DNA of 64,000 bases. Origin: Helianthus annuus (lineage: Eukaryota; Streptophyta; Magnoliopsida; Asterales; Asteraceae). Shown piece by piece: positions 34,932 through 44,888 of the stretch. Under the pieces are notes generated by a model. The model was given only the letters and a program-made list of their open reading frames with translations. It had not been told where the DNA came from and searched no databases. The position numbers and the translations under genes are program-made. The DNA is taken from NCBI RefSeq assembly GCF_002127325.2, contig NC_035446.2:160983878-161047877 (forward strand). Reading direction: 5' to 3'. The stretch's first letter is position 1, and the number at the start of each line of letters is the position of its first letter.

Positions 34932-37900
34932 CAATTGGCCACGCCATTTCGTCAGACATCAGAACACGTCTAAAGCAACTGCTGTTTCGAAACATGGATA
35001 TATTTGCCTGGACACCGGCAGACATGACCGGTGTCCCGCGCAACATCACCGAGCATTGCTTAAACACGTACCCATCTGTCGAGCCAAAGGTCCAAAGAAG
35101 GCGCAGCCTAGGGGCAGACAAGACAAAAGCAATGAACGAGCAGGTTTGTGAGCTGCTCAAAGCCGGGATCCTTCGAGAGGTAAGATATCAGAGTTGGGTG
35201 GCAAACCCCGTGATGGTCGAAAAATCAAATGGCGGATGGCGCATGTGCGTAGACTACACTGATCTCAACAAGGCGTGCCCAAAGGATTGCTATTCCTTGC
35301 CTGAGATCGATAAAAAAATAGATTCTCTCGCGCCATACCGATGGAAGTGCTTTTTGGATTGCTACAAAGGATACCATCAAGTGCAGATGAAGCTAGAAGA
35401 TGAAGACAAGACAGCGTTCAGAACGGATCTTGGAATCTTCTGCTACACAAAGATGCCTTTTGGCCTGAAGAATGCAGGCGCGACATATCAACGCTTGATG
35501 GACAAGACCTTCGCAGGTGACATCGGAAAGCATATTGAGGTTTATATCGATGATCTAGTGGTTAAAAGTCCTGAAGAAGACCAAATGTTGAAAGACATCG
35601 AGAAAACATTCAACTCATTGCGCAGCGTGAATATGAAGCTAAATCCAGCCAAGTGTTCCTTTGGCATGGAAGAGGGGAAGTTTCTAGGCTTCATTGTCAC
35701 AAACGGCGGTTTCAAGGTGAATCCAGAGAAAGTACAAGCTATTGAGCGAATGCCCTCACCGAGAAACATCAAGGAAATGCAACGACTAGCCGGCCGGCTG
35801 GCCGCACTTAATCGTTTTCTCTCCAATCATGCCGCAAAGTCGTATCCCTTCATTAGCACGTTGCGCAATTGTGTGAAGAAGCAAGAGTTCAAATGGACCC
35901 CGGAAGCCGAAACAGCTTTTCAACAAATGAAAGCGTGTCTGATCGAACTCCCTACCCTGACTGCACCATTTGAGAAGGAGCCCCTCGTACTGTACTTGTC
36001 CTCCTCGGATAAGGCGGTAGGGTCAGTATTATTGGTCGACAGAAACGGGGTACAAACCCCGATCTACTATGTCAGCAGGGTACTCACTGACCCAGAAACA
36101 AGATATTCCACAATGGAAAAGTTGGTTCTTGCACTGCTACACGCCTCCCGAAGGTTGCGCCGATACTTCACAGGCCATGTGATAACTGTGCTTACAAATT
36201 TCCACATTGGCACCATACTACAGAAGCCTGAGACATCAGGCAGGTTGGCAAAATGGGCCATTGAACTGGGCGGCCATAACATCTTGTACAGGCCGCGCCC
36301 AGCCATTAAGGGGCAGGTCCTTGCCGACTTCATCACAGAAGTGCCGGCCGATAAAATCAAGGAGTGCGAGCTGATAGAGACTCCCGAGAAAGATACAACA
36401 GATGAAACTTGGATGCTTTACACCGACGGGGCATCAAATGAAGATGGCGCTGGAGCAGGATTGCGCCTGGTGAGCCCAGAGAATCACGAGTTTACTTACG
36501 CCATTAAGTTGGACTTCAAAAACACCAACAACGAGGCTGAGTACGAAGCATTTCTGGCAGGCTTACGCCTCGCCATCAAGATGGGAGCAAAAAACTTGCG
36601 CGCACATGTTGACTCACTCCTGATAGCTAGTCAAGTAAATGGCATATACGACGCGAAGGGAGAAGTCATGGCTTTATATCTGGAACAAGCGAAAGAATTG
36701 CTCCAACAATTCAAATCCCACAAAGTTATACATATCAATCGCTCAGAAAACAAGCCCGCAGATGCCCTGAGCAAACTCGCCTCGACTTCCTTTCAACATC
36801 TCGCCAAGGATGTAAGGATAGAGGTACTCAAGAACCCGTCAATATTGCTGCGACAGGTGAATGTGATCGAAACAGGGCAACCATCGTGGATGACCCCGAT
36901 CATCCAATACTTGCAAGAAGGGCTGCTCCCCGAAAACAAAGCGGAAGCAAGGAAGATCCAAAACAAAGCCCTGCAATACGAAATGAACGGCGGTATCTTG
37001 TACCGAAAATCCTTCCTAGGGCCACTACTGCGCTGTGTGGACCCCCAGGATGCGAATTATCTGATTAGGGAAATCCACGAAGGGATTTGCGGCATCCACT
37101 CCGGACCACGGATGGTTGTCGCGAAGATCATGAGCGCCGGTTACTACTGGCCTGGTATGCATGTTGACGCAATGAAGGAGATCCGCAAATGTGACTCTTG
37201 CCAGAGGCACTCTCCAAAAACGCTGCGCCCTAAAAATGATCTTATCCCCGTATCCACCGCATGGCCCTTTCAGCAATGGGGAATTGACATGGTGGGACCC
37301 TTCCCGGATGCTCCCGGCGCCGTAAAGTTCATCATAGTAGCTGTCGACTACTTCACAAAGTGGGTAGAAGCCAAAGCCCTTGCATCCACCACAGCTATGA
37401 TTGTGCGCAAATTCATATGGGAGCACATCATATGCAGATTTGGCCTCCCGCTCAAGATCGTGACTGACAATGGCACCAACTTTGCTTCGGATGATCTTAA
37501 GAAATGGATGAAGGAGATGAACATCGAACACACTTTCACATCCGTTGCGCACCCACAAGGCAACGGACAAGTGGAGAGTGTGAACAAATGCATTGTCGAA
37601 GGGATAAAGGCCAGATTAGGAACAAGGCGGCGCGGATGGGTTGATGAGCTCCCAAGCATTTTATGGGCTCATCGGACCATGCCAAAGACGAGTACCGGCG
37701 AGACCCCTTTCAGCCTGGTCTATGGCTCAGAGGCGGTCATTCCGGCGGAGATTGGCCTGCCCTCGCCACGCATGATAATGGTCAACGCAGTTGACAATGA
37801 AGCGGAAAGGCGCCTAGACTTGGACCTGTTGGAAGAAAGACGCGAAATCGCGAGAATCAGAGAGGCCAAATACAAAACCCAGTTGGAAAGGTACTACAAC

Positions 37901-38119
37901 ACAAAGGTTCGCATTTGTACCTTCAACCCAGGGGAATACGTCTTTCGCGACAATGAAGCATCAAATGCGGAACGTCCAGGGAAATTGGCACCTAAATGGG
38001 AAGGCCCATATCTGATTCATGAGGTCCTGGGCAAAGGGGCCTACAAATTGCGCACCCTAGATGGCCACATCTTACCAAGAACTTGGAATGCGCAACAATT
38101 GCGCAAATGTTACATGTAA
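34895..38119 (+). CDS. Tat-type pol: RT, RNase H, archaeal-type RNase H, integrase
   Basis: 1074 codons, in the -1 frame relative to gag-pro. RT has DYTDLNKACPKD, FLDCYKGYHQ, and active site YIDD (217-220). The RT-linked RNase H looks degenerate: LYLSSSDKAVG where LYCDAS is usual. A second RNase H of archaeal type follows, with LYTDGAS (Asp511), NNEAEYEAFLAG, RAHVDSLL and NKPADALSK, a hallmark of the Tat lineage. Integrase has the zinc-binding H/C region ending CDSCQRHS, then D798, D858, E894 (DD35E). The first ATG lies inside the overlap, but expression by frameshifting at 34901-34907 is more likely than independent initiation. Confidence 0.9.
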   Translation: MGFKPKYPEQTVTIGHAISSDIRTRLKQLLFRNMDIFAWTPADMTGVPRNITEHCLNTYPSVEPKVQRRRSLGADKTKAMNEQVCELLKAGILREVRYQSWVANPVMVEKSNGGWRMCVDYTDLNKACPKDCYSLPEIDKKIDSLAPYRWKCFLDCYKGYHQVQMKLEDEDKTAFRTDLGIFCYTKMPFGLKNAGATYQRLMDKTFAGDIGKHIEVYIDDLVVKSPEEDQMLKDIEKTFNSLRSVNMKLNPAKCSFGMEEGKFLGFIVTNGGFKVNPEKVQAIERMPSPRNIKEMQRLAGRLAALNRFLSNHAAKSYPFISTLRNCVKKQEFKWTPEAETAFQQMKACLIELPTLTAPFEKEPLVLYLSSSDKAVGSVLLVDRNGVQTPIYYVSRVLTDPETRYSTMEKLVLALLHASRRLRRYFTGHVITVLTNFHIGTILQKPETSGRLAKWAIELGGHNILYRPRPAIKGQVLADFITEVPADKIKECELIETPEKDTTDETWMLYTDGASNEDGAGAGLRLVSPENHEFTYAIKLDFKNTNNEAEYEAFLAGLRLAIKMGAKNLRAHVDSLLIASQVNGIYDAKGEVMALYLEQAKELLQQFKSHKVIHINRSENKPADALSKLASTSFQHLAKDVRIEVLKNPSILLRQVNVIETGQPSWMTPIIQYLQEGLLPENKAEARKIQNKALQYEMNGGILYRKSFLGPLLRCVDPQDANYLIREIHEGICGIHSGPRMVVAKIMSAGYYWPGMHVDAMKEIRKCDSCQRHSPKTLRPKNDLIPVSTAWPFQQWGIDMVGPFPDAPGAVKFIIVAVDYFTKWVEAKALASTTAMIVRKFIWEHIICRFGLPLKIVTDNGTNFASDDLKKWMKEMNIEHTFTSVAHPQGNGQVESVNKCIVEGIKARLGTRRRGWVDELPSILWAHRTMPKTSTGETPFSLVYGSEAVIPAEIGLPSPRMIMVNAVDNEAERRLDLDLLEERREIARIREAKYKTQLERYYNTKVRICTFNPGEYVFRDNEASNAERPGKLAPKWEGPYLIHEVLGKGAYKLRTLDGHILPRTWNAQQLRKCYM
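34901..34907 (+). promoter_or_regulatory. -1 ribosomal frameshift slippery heptamer
   Basis: T TTA AAC in the gag-pro frame (codons GTT TTA AAC at 34899-34907), inside the 37-bp gag-pro/pol overlap. A one-base backward slip enters the pol frame exactly. TTTAAAC is among the most efficient known -1 slippery sequences. A downstream pseudoknot was not established by eye. Confidence 0.7.
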
Positions 38120-38565
38120 TCTATTTCGGCCTTGCGCCATCTTTCAATTCACTACGCCGGCTACAAGCCATTAGCAATTATGTATGAAGGCCTAAGCGCC
38201 CATTTCTGACTTGAATGAAAACATACGACATGTTTTTCTATTACATTTTTTCGTTACAAATGCATGCTAAACTTTTGATTAGCGCGAAAACGCTCCAGCA
38301 TTTCAGGGTTGTTCAAACCACCTCCAAGGTCCTCCGCGAACAAAGCGCGAGACCGGGTGGATACCTTAATACTTAAAAAAAACGCTTCCATTTATTCGAG
38401 CTAATTTAACATAAAGTTTTTATAGCAATGCAATAATTGCAACGGAAAAAACCAAAATGTTTCATTTCATTTAAAACTTGCGCAAATGCGCAGCATTGTA
38501 CATAGAGTGTCCGAAGAAATTACAAAGGCACAAATGCCTATCAAACACCTATTCAACAAACTATC
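38120..38565. other. Spacer between pol and the antisense gene
   Basis: Non-coding region between two convergent genes of the Tat element. It should hold both 3' ends. Contains TTGCGCAAATGCGCA-type GC phrases near 38476; no clear terminator signal. Confidence 0.5.
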
Positions 38566-40788
38566 CTATTCATCGCGGCGATCATTACCATCATCTCCGT
38601 CATCTTCACCATCATCATCGTTGCCATCATCATCACCATCGCCGCCATCATCACCAGCTGGCTCTTCGTCGGACAACTCGACGGTAACTGGTGGATCGAG
38701 GACTGCCTTAAGACGCTGGCACCAGTCGTCTTTCTTCAACGATTCGACAACCAACTCCATGATAGGCAAGGAAAGGTTGTCATAGGAGTTTTCAGCACTT
38801 GCCAGTGCAGCACCAGCATGTTCCGTCACTGAGCAATGACTTATGTCAAATTCCTGCCCAAGCATCTGCTCAACGTGATCGGCACACTCCAGGTAGCCTC
38901 CCCGATGACCCACCGCACGCGCCGCATCTGTCAGAGCCGCTACGGCGCGGTCTAGCTCGCCCGCATTCAGGATGGAGTTGGCAACCTTAAACAAAAGAAA
39001 AAACGTTAAATATAACCCTTAACAAGATCGAAGCATAAAAAGTACTCACCAGCACTACTCCACGAGTGCGCATCCATTCAGCTTCTGAGACAAGCGTATC
39101 GACGATGCCTTGAGCCTCGGAGTAGTTGGTTTGGGCCACATTCAGCGCAGCAGTGCTAACAGCACGCGCCTCATCAGCCGTAGCAGCCTTAACCCTCTCG
39201 GCTTCCAGGTCGATCTCCAACGACTCGCATCTGTCAATTTGCTCGTTTAAGCGACGTTTGAGCTCCGCAATCTCAGCGTCCTTGGCGTGGAGATCTCTGT
39301 CCTTGCTGGACAGCTGTAGTTTGACCTCAGACAATTCAACCTGAAGGCCGACAAAACAACTTAGGCCGATGTATTAACAAAATAGCAAGTATAAAGGAAA
39401 ACAAATAGACTAACCTCCACCTGCTGTTTGGCAGCCTTCTCTCCCTGCGCCTCCTCTACCTTCGAGGTCAAGTCAGCAACTTTAGCCTCAAGATCAACTA
39501 TCTTCTGTCGAGCCGCATAGGCGCGCTCGTTGTCTTGGGCACAAATACATTTAAAATCGGCCTTCTCCTTGGCCAGTTGCTCTTCAACATTGTGGAGTTT
39601 TTTCTGCAGCCCCTCGCGGCCCCACTCTTCAGCCTTCTTGTCAGCCTCAAACTTGGCTCTCTCCTCACCAAACGCGGCTTTAGATTTTTCAAATTCAGCA
39701 ATACGTTTCAGCATACGCTCGCGATAAGCCTCCCAGTCGGCGCGCTCCCTAACCATCGTTCGCCATTCGCGAACTATTTGATGGTTGGCAGCACGAGCGT
39801 TGGCCTCGCCAAGGATATAAGTACGATACAACATTTCGTGAGGTTTCGCCCTTTGCCGATTGACTTCAGCAGGTGTAAAGGAGTTCAAGAACCACTCGCG
39901 CGCAGGGCCGAACTCAATGAAGGTATCTTTCTGTTTTAAACTCCAGGGGGCTTGATGAGGAGCGTCACCACGTTCTTCTTCATTGTAAGTCTTGTAGTAA
40001 ATATCCCCAACGGTGTCCTTCGCACCTATCACATTGGGGTTATAACCCCCAGCTCCACCAGAGCTCGCGTCGCTTGAGGAGAAGCGGCTGGAACCCTTGG
40101 AAGTAATAACAGGACCGGTTTGGGTTGGTTTGGTGACCTCAGGACCTGGAGATTTAAGAGGCTGATCCATAGCCTTTTTCGCCGTTAGCTCCTTCTCCAA
40201 GGCCTGCTTCCTCGCCACTTCGGCCAACCTCTCCTGCTCCGCCCTCTGCTTCCTCTCCTCCTCCTCTTTTCTCTTTCTCTCCTCCTCTATCTTCTTCCTC
40301 TCTTCTTCTTTCTTTTTCTTCTCTTCCGCAACTCTCTTCTTCTCCTCCTCTCTCTTCCGATCCTCCTCCACCTTTCGCTGCGCCTCAGCAGCCTTAGCGG
40401 CATCCTAAGCAGCAGTGTCAGTGGACTTGATCGTAATCTTGGGCCTCTTTATCCCAGCCTCACTAAACGTAACCGCCTTTTCAGGGGTTCTCTTCTTGAT
40501 TTCTGCAAAATAAGGCAAGTGTATTTAAGCAAAGAGAAGTTTTTTGGAAAAAGGAGTAAAAGAACATACCAGGAGAAAACTTGTATAACGAGCGCAGTTT
40601 GCTCGTCTTCCCAACCACGGGAATTGCAACAGATGTAGGCGCGGAAGCCATACCAGTCGTAGCCTCACTCCTACCCCTCTTCCGCCCAATAAGCTGGACA
40701 CCAGCTTCTTCCTCTTCTACTTCTTCATCTTCTGGGAAAGACGGAGTCACGCCAGCTTCAGGGTTGCGAGAACCCGCGCTCCCAGAAC
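38566..40788 (-). pseudogene. Antisense four-exon coiled-coil gene within the Tat element
   Basis: Minus-strand exons: 1, from at least 40788 to 40570 (5' end cut off by the junction); 2, 40502-39415; 3, 39340-39050; 4, 38985-38566 with a TAG stop. The three introns (40569-40503, 39414-39341, 39049-38986) are 64-74 bp, begin GT (GTATGT, GTTAGT, GTGAGT), end TTTGCAG, CTTCAG and TTTAAG, and keep one frame. The product has an acidic/basic N-terminal part, a long charged coiled coil (EEERKKIEEERKRKEEE), a conserved-looking block (GDIYYKTYNEEERGDAPHQA), more coiled coil, and an Asp-rich tail (GDGDDDGNDDDGEDDG). One in-frame TAG at 40405-40407 breaks exon 2. Antisense extra ORFs between pol and the 3' LTR are known in Tat elements; the function is unknown. 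Confidence 0.75.
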
Positions 40789-40829
40789 TCAATGAGCTCC
40801 GATGAGAATCGGTTGGCTCTGATACCAAT

Positions 40830-41024
40830 TGTTAGCTTGGAATGAGAGAATCACACAAGAGAGAGAAAGGAAAACCCAAAACAAGCTTAGTTTCATAGCT
40901 TGGGGTTGTTATCTTTATAACTACCATTAACTACTTCTTACACATATTACAATTACAGTCCCTCCACTATCACTTATTACAATTGCATACCCTCAACTAA
41001 CACTAACAGATTTATATTGTAACA
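40830..41024 (-). repeat. Reina-like 5' LTR, copy B
   Basis: 195 bp, same as 28755-28949, again followed by ACCTC. The PBS (40812-40827) and 23 bp of leader are present, then the sequence switches to Tat-element DNA. Confidence 0.88.
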
Positions 41025-41406
41025 ACCTCTCTGCCGGAGTAAACCACCGCCGTTTCAGCGCAGCTCTCCGCCGGAGTAAAGCACCGTCATCTCAACCACA
41101 TGCCTCTCCACCGGAGTAAGCCGCCGTCCTTTCAACGCCTCTCCGCCGTCGCTGGTTTGCTTGCTCTTCGTTCACGATACTATTGAATTATTTTATGTTG
41201 ATCGATATTATTATGTTGGTCTTTTTATGCTGATGTATCGATCTGCTTCTTTTTTTTTTTTTTTGAAATTGGTGAAGCTTGTTTCAATTGGGGATGTAAG
41301 AACGCCGCTATTTGTTTTGGCACATATCAATTGATTATAGTCTTCTCCTTTTTTATTTTAAAAATACATGAATTTATGTGGGTTTTTATATTTGCTATTT
41401 TTAAAG

Positions 41407-42430
41407 AGTAGAGGTTTAAAGATTAGTCGATCTAAGACTGAGTACTTGTATTATGACTTTAGTGGGGTAGACAACGATGGGGACATTTAGATCACCATTG
41501 ATGGTCAAGTGGTTTCGCAGGTGACTAAGTTCAAGTATCTAGGATCATTTGTTCAGAGGGATGGGGAGACAGATAGTGACGTTGCCCACCGCATCCATGT
41601 TGGATGGTGTAGGTGGAGATTGGAGAACTGCCACTGGAGTATTATGCGATAGGAGGTTTCCAACTAAATTGAAAGAGAAATTTTACAGGGTTGCAATTAG
41701 ACCTGCTATGTTATACGAAACCGACTATTGGGCCATTAAGGAAGTACAAGCACGCAAGATGGATGTGGCAGAAATGAGAATGCTAAATTGGATGTGTGGG
41801 CACACAAGGTTAGACTGGACAAAGAAATGATGTTTTCAGGGAGAGGTTAGAAGTAGCTAGTAAACCAGATAAGATTATGAGGGAAGATTGAGATGGTTTG
41901 GGCATGTGAAGAGGAGGCAGACGATAAAGTCAGTTAGAGTGGTTGAAACTCTTGAGGAGTTGAGGTGAAGGGAAGGAGGAGTAGAGGCAGACCCAAAATT
42001 ACTTGAGATGAGCGGATTAGGCAGGATTTGCAAAGATTGCACCTCTCTGAGAACATGGTCCATGATACGAGCTCGTGGAGATGTAGGATTACGGTTAAGG
42101 ATTTCTAGGGGAGGGTACAATTGTGTTTTAGGTATAGTGTATGGTCGTAGATATGTAACTATGTGTATAGGTTGTTTGTGATGTTATATTTGTTTTGTTT
42201 GCCATGTACTCTTTCACCACTCATGTTATTTTCGTAGCTTCATACACACACACCTCATGTTCTATTTATTTCTTTCTTGGGTGTTTTGGAGCCGAGGGTC
42301 TCACTGGAAGCAGACTCTCTATCCCTAGGGGTAGAGGTAAGGTATGCCTACATCCCACCCTCCCCAGACCCTACCAATAGCTTTGCTATTTGTGAGATTT
42401 ACCGGACATGATTGATTGATTGATTGATAA
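41407..42430 (+). pseudogene. RTE-type LINE fragment, copy B
   Basis: Duplicate of 29330-30353 with the same decayed RT tail, TGAT-repeat end and flanking TTTTAAAG. The surrounding 41025-42585 is the right arm of the Harbinger-type element, with TAA after it. Confidence 0.78.
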
Positions 42431-42631
42431 TTTTAAAGGGTAGTTATGTCATTTTACGTAACTTAAATTCCAATTCCATTGAGCATAATACCAACCAAAC
42501 ACATATGGGATTTCAAAGGAATCCCTTAAGATCCAATTTCAATTCCAATTCTGATTCCACTCTATTCCGTGAAACGAATGCTACCTAAGATGTTAAACAA
42601 ACTCAAAAAGCTTGCTCATGGCTAAGTCTAA

Positions 42632-43017
42632 AGGAGTGTTTGGCTAAGCTTTTCAACACCTCCTTATAATTTATTGACTTTTACAAAAAGCTAATAAGGA
42701 GAAAAGATGTTTGGCAAACTCATAAGCACTTTTCAAAATAACTTTTCGTATAGGGAGGAAAAGTTAGTTTTGAAAAGTTAGTAAGAAGTGACTTTTTGAA
42801 GCTGATTATGACTTATTGGCTTTTCACATCCCTTTTAGTCATTTTACATGAATAAGCTAAGTCAAACACTTTTTAAAAAACAAATTATTGACTTATTGGT
42901 TTTTCCCACCCCATCAGCTAATTCAAACACTTTTTTTAAAAACTCCATTTCAAAAAGTCATAAGTTCTTTTAACAAAAAGTCATTTTTGAGTTAAATAAG
43001 CTTAGCCAAACAAACCC
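42632..43017. mobile_element. Tourist-like Harbinger MITE, copy B
   Basis: Duplicate of 30555-30940, with TAA on both sides; differs by C-to-T near 42721. Confidence 0.83.
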
Positions 43018-43664
43018 TAAAGATAAACTTGTTCGAGATCAGCTCATTTCTAAATGAGCCAAACCGAAGTGGGACGTTTTGAATGGCAAACTCGTTCCTG
43101 AGTCCATTTAATTTAAAGTGACGATTCACATCAGTTTTAGCTTCTTGACTCACTCAGGGTATTGAGTTTGTCTATAAATTTCGTGTTATGAAGAAAATGT
43201 AATTATTTATAAAAGTTCAAAAAGGAAACAAGTCATGTCCAAGTCCAGACGTCATTTCGTCATAAATAAACAAGACAACCCAAGCTAGCTCTTTTAGTTA
43301 CACGAAACCAATCTAAAGCTGCCTTGGCTCACTAGCTAATCAGCCAAAGTTTTGTGATAAATAAACGGACGAACGGTGTTTAGTTAGGTCTAGACGAGTA
43401 GACGTTTGATAACGTAAACGAAGGCACGTAATAAAGTATAGACAGAATAAAACAGATTAAGTGGGCTCCAGAATCAATCCATCTACCTTAGTGGGCCTCC
43501 ATTTGTCCACCGACGGCCGGCGGACGGTGCTGTATTTTGTCCCTCTGAATGATTTTAGCTCCACATGTACACACACCATTAAAATTTACAATTTACACCC
43601 TACTCTGCTGGAAGAAGACCTACCAATTTAGTACTAGGATTTTATTCTGTCACCCCTTGCATAT

Positions 43665-44585
43665 ATATATTTTTTATTATTTTCTTGGTTGATAATCGTA
43701 GATGATATATATGTGTTGACAAACAAAATTCGAAGGGTTTTCTTTATGTCAATTTCAAGATAAATGAAATAGCGATGTGTACATACTTCATAAATGTTGA
43801 ATTTTAATAATATTGATGAAGAATTATGTATGAAAGTGATTCAATCGAATACGACTCATGTGGGTTGAATTGTTACAATAAGGCTAGTCAGTTTTGAAAT
43901 CTATTATAATTTTTTTTTATGAGATTTGTTTTTTTTTTTTTGTCATAAAGTTTTGACATGAATGATTTTGAAATCTATAATAATTTTTATTTTTTGTTGA
44001 GATTTGTTTTCTTACGTCATAAATTTTTGACATGGATGATTCTGTACAATTAGTAGAGGGGGATAACAATTTAATACTCTCGTTCACATTTTACACCTTT
44101 TTTCTATAAATCCATTACTTGTACACTGAAGTCGGGTCACAATGACATATCCCTCCTACAATCTTACCATGATAGGACTAACGATATTCTTTGCAAAGCA
44201 GAAGAAATCCATTCTCAGTCGACTCAGGCTCCTCTTCGTTGTCACCGTCACAAGAACCTTGGGTGAGGCCGGGGACTCCTCTTCGTCACAGTCACAAAGC
44301 ACAATAACAAATAGCTGAGAGCAACTTACCGAAAAGACGTTCACATAAAACACTCAAAAAATGTGCAATTATTTCTTTCAACTTGATCGTCCCCAGACAA
44401 ACACTTTGACATCACCAATTTGATTGATTTCCATTATCATCAAGCTATCAATAATATAATTATAATTATAACAATAATAATACAAATAAAAAGGTAGCAA
44501 CACCAATATTATTATACTATTAGCATTAAAATAGTTAAAGGAAGGAATAAACGGCCTCTAACCCGTTTTCCATGTATTAAAAAGT
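43665..44585. other. Upstream region of the patatin-like gene
   Basis: AT-rich, no supported gene. A minus-strand frame at 44156-44353 has no recognisable domain. Repeated TTTTGACATGRATGATT phrases occur at about 43953 and 44029, flanked by AATCTATAATAATTTTT, suggesting a small local duplication. Confidence 0.5.
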
Positions 44586-44594
44586 TATAAAAAG
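44586..44594 (+). promoter_or_regulatory. TATA box of the patatin-like gene
   Basis: TATAAAAAG, about 300 bp upstream of the ATG and followed by a CT-rich stretch (44625-44700) typical of plant 5' leaders. The leader may hold an intron: TTTGTGCAG at 44855-44863 looks like a 3' splice site. Confidence 0.5.
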
Positions 44595-44888
44595 CAGAAG
44601 TCCTCTGCAATCAACGTATTTATTTTGCCTTCTCACGTCTCCCCTTTGTCTCTTTTTCCATCCATTTTCTCTCATCTTCCACTTTTCTTCCGCTCCAATT
44701 CAGTTTTCTTTTTTTAAACCGACCACTATAACAGTATTTAGACTCAGCCCGTTTCATATTGTAATATTTGTACTATCATTTCTCAAATCTTGTAATCGTT
44801 GACGTTTGGATCAATAAAAATCATTTGAAATGTTTACATAAATTGTCTAGTTATATTTGTGCAGAAATCGACTCTAGTAACCAACCAA

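Larger units (their letters stand above)
31588..40788 (+). mobile_element. Tat/Retand-type Ty3/gypsy element, 3' end missing
   Basis: Contains the 5' LTR (31588-32467), PBS, gag-pro, pol, and an antisense spliced gene. It breaks off at 40788 with no polypurine tract or 3' LTR, joining directly to a second copy of 28714-31587. Assignment to Tat rests on the second, archaeal-type RNase H between RT/RNase H and integrase, the TTGGCGCCCACCG PBS and the antisense ORF region. The 5 bp before the LTR are CATAT; the matching TSD is not present, but the empty site at 43651-43670 reads CCTTGCATATATAT. Confidence 0.88.
40789..43664. repeat. Large duplicated segment, copy B (Tat insertion site empty)
   Basis: Second copy of 28714-31587. 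It starts 41 bp inside the Reina-like leader and runs through the LTR, the right arm of the Harbinger-type element, the LINE and the Tourist-like MITE. It continues past the Tat target (TTGCATAT) into TATATATTTT and the gene flank without any Tat sequence. Confidence 0.9.

Noticed and set aside
28714..43664. Ordinary 12-kb tandem duplication
   Set aside because: Copy B runs into an empty Tat site, not into a second Tat element, and copy A breaks exactly at the LTR; haplotype concatenation explains both.
44156..44353. Minus-strand 65-codon frame upstream of the patatin-like gene
   Set aside because: No recognisable domain and no promoter context; not supported.
44859..44888. Ten-codon upstream extension of the patatin-like protein starting at GTG
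   Set aside because: GTG is not a normal plant start here; the ATG at 44889 fits the family, and TTTGTGCAG just before may even be a splice acceptor.
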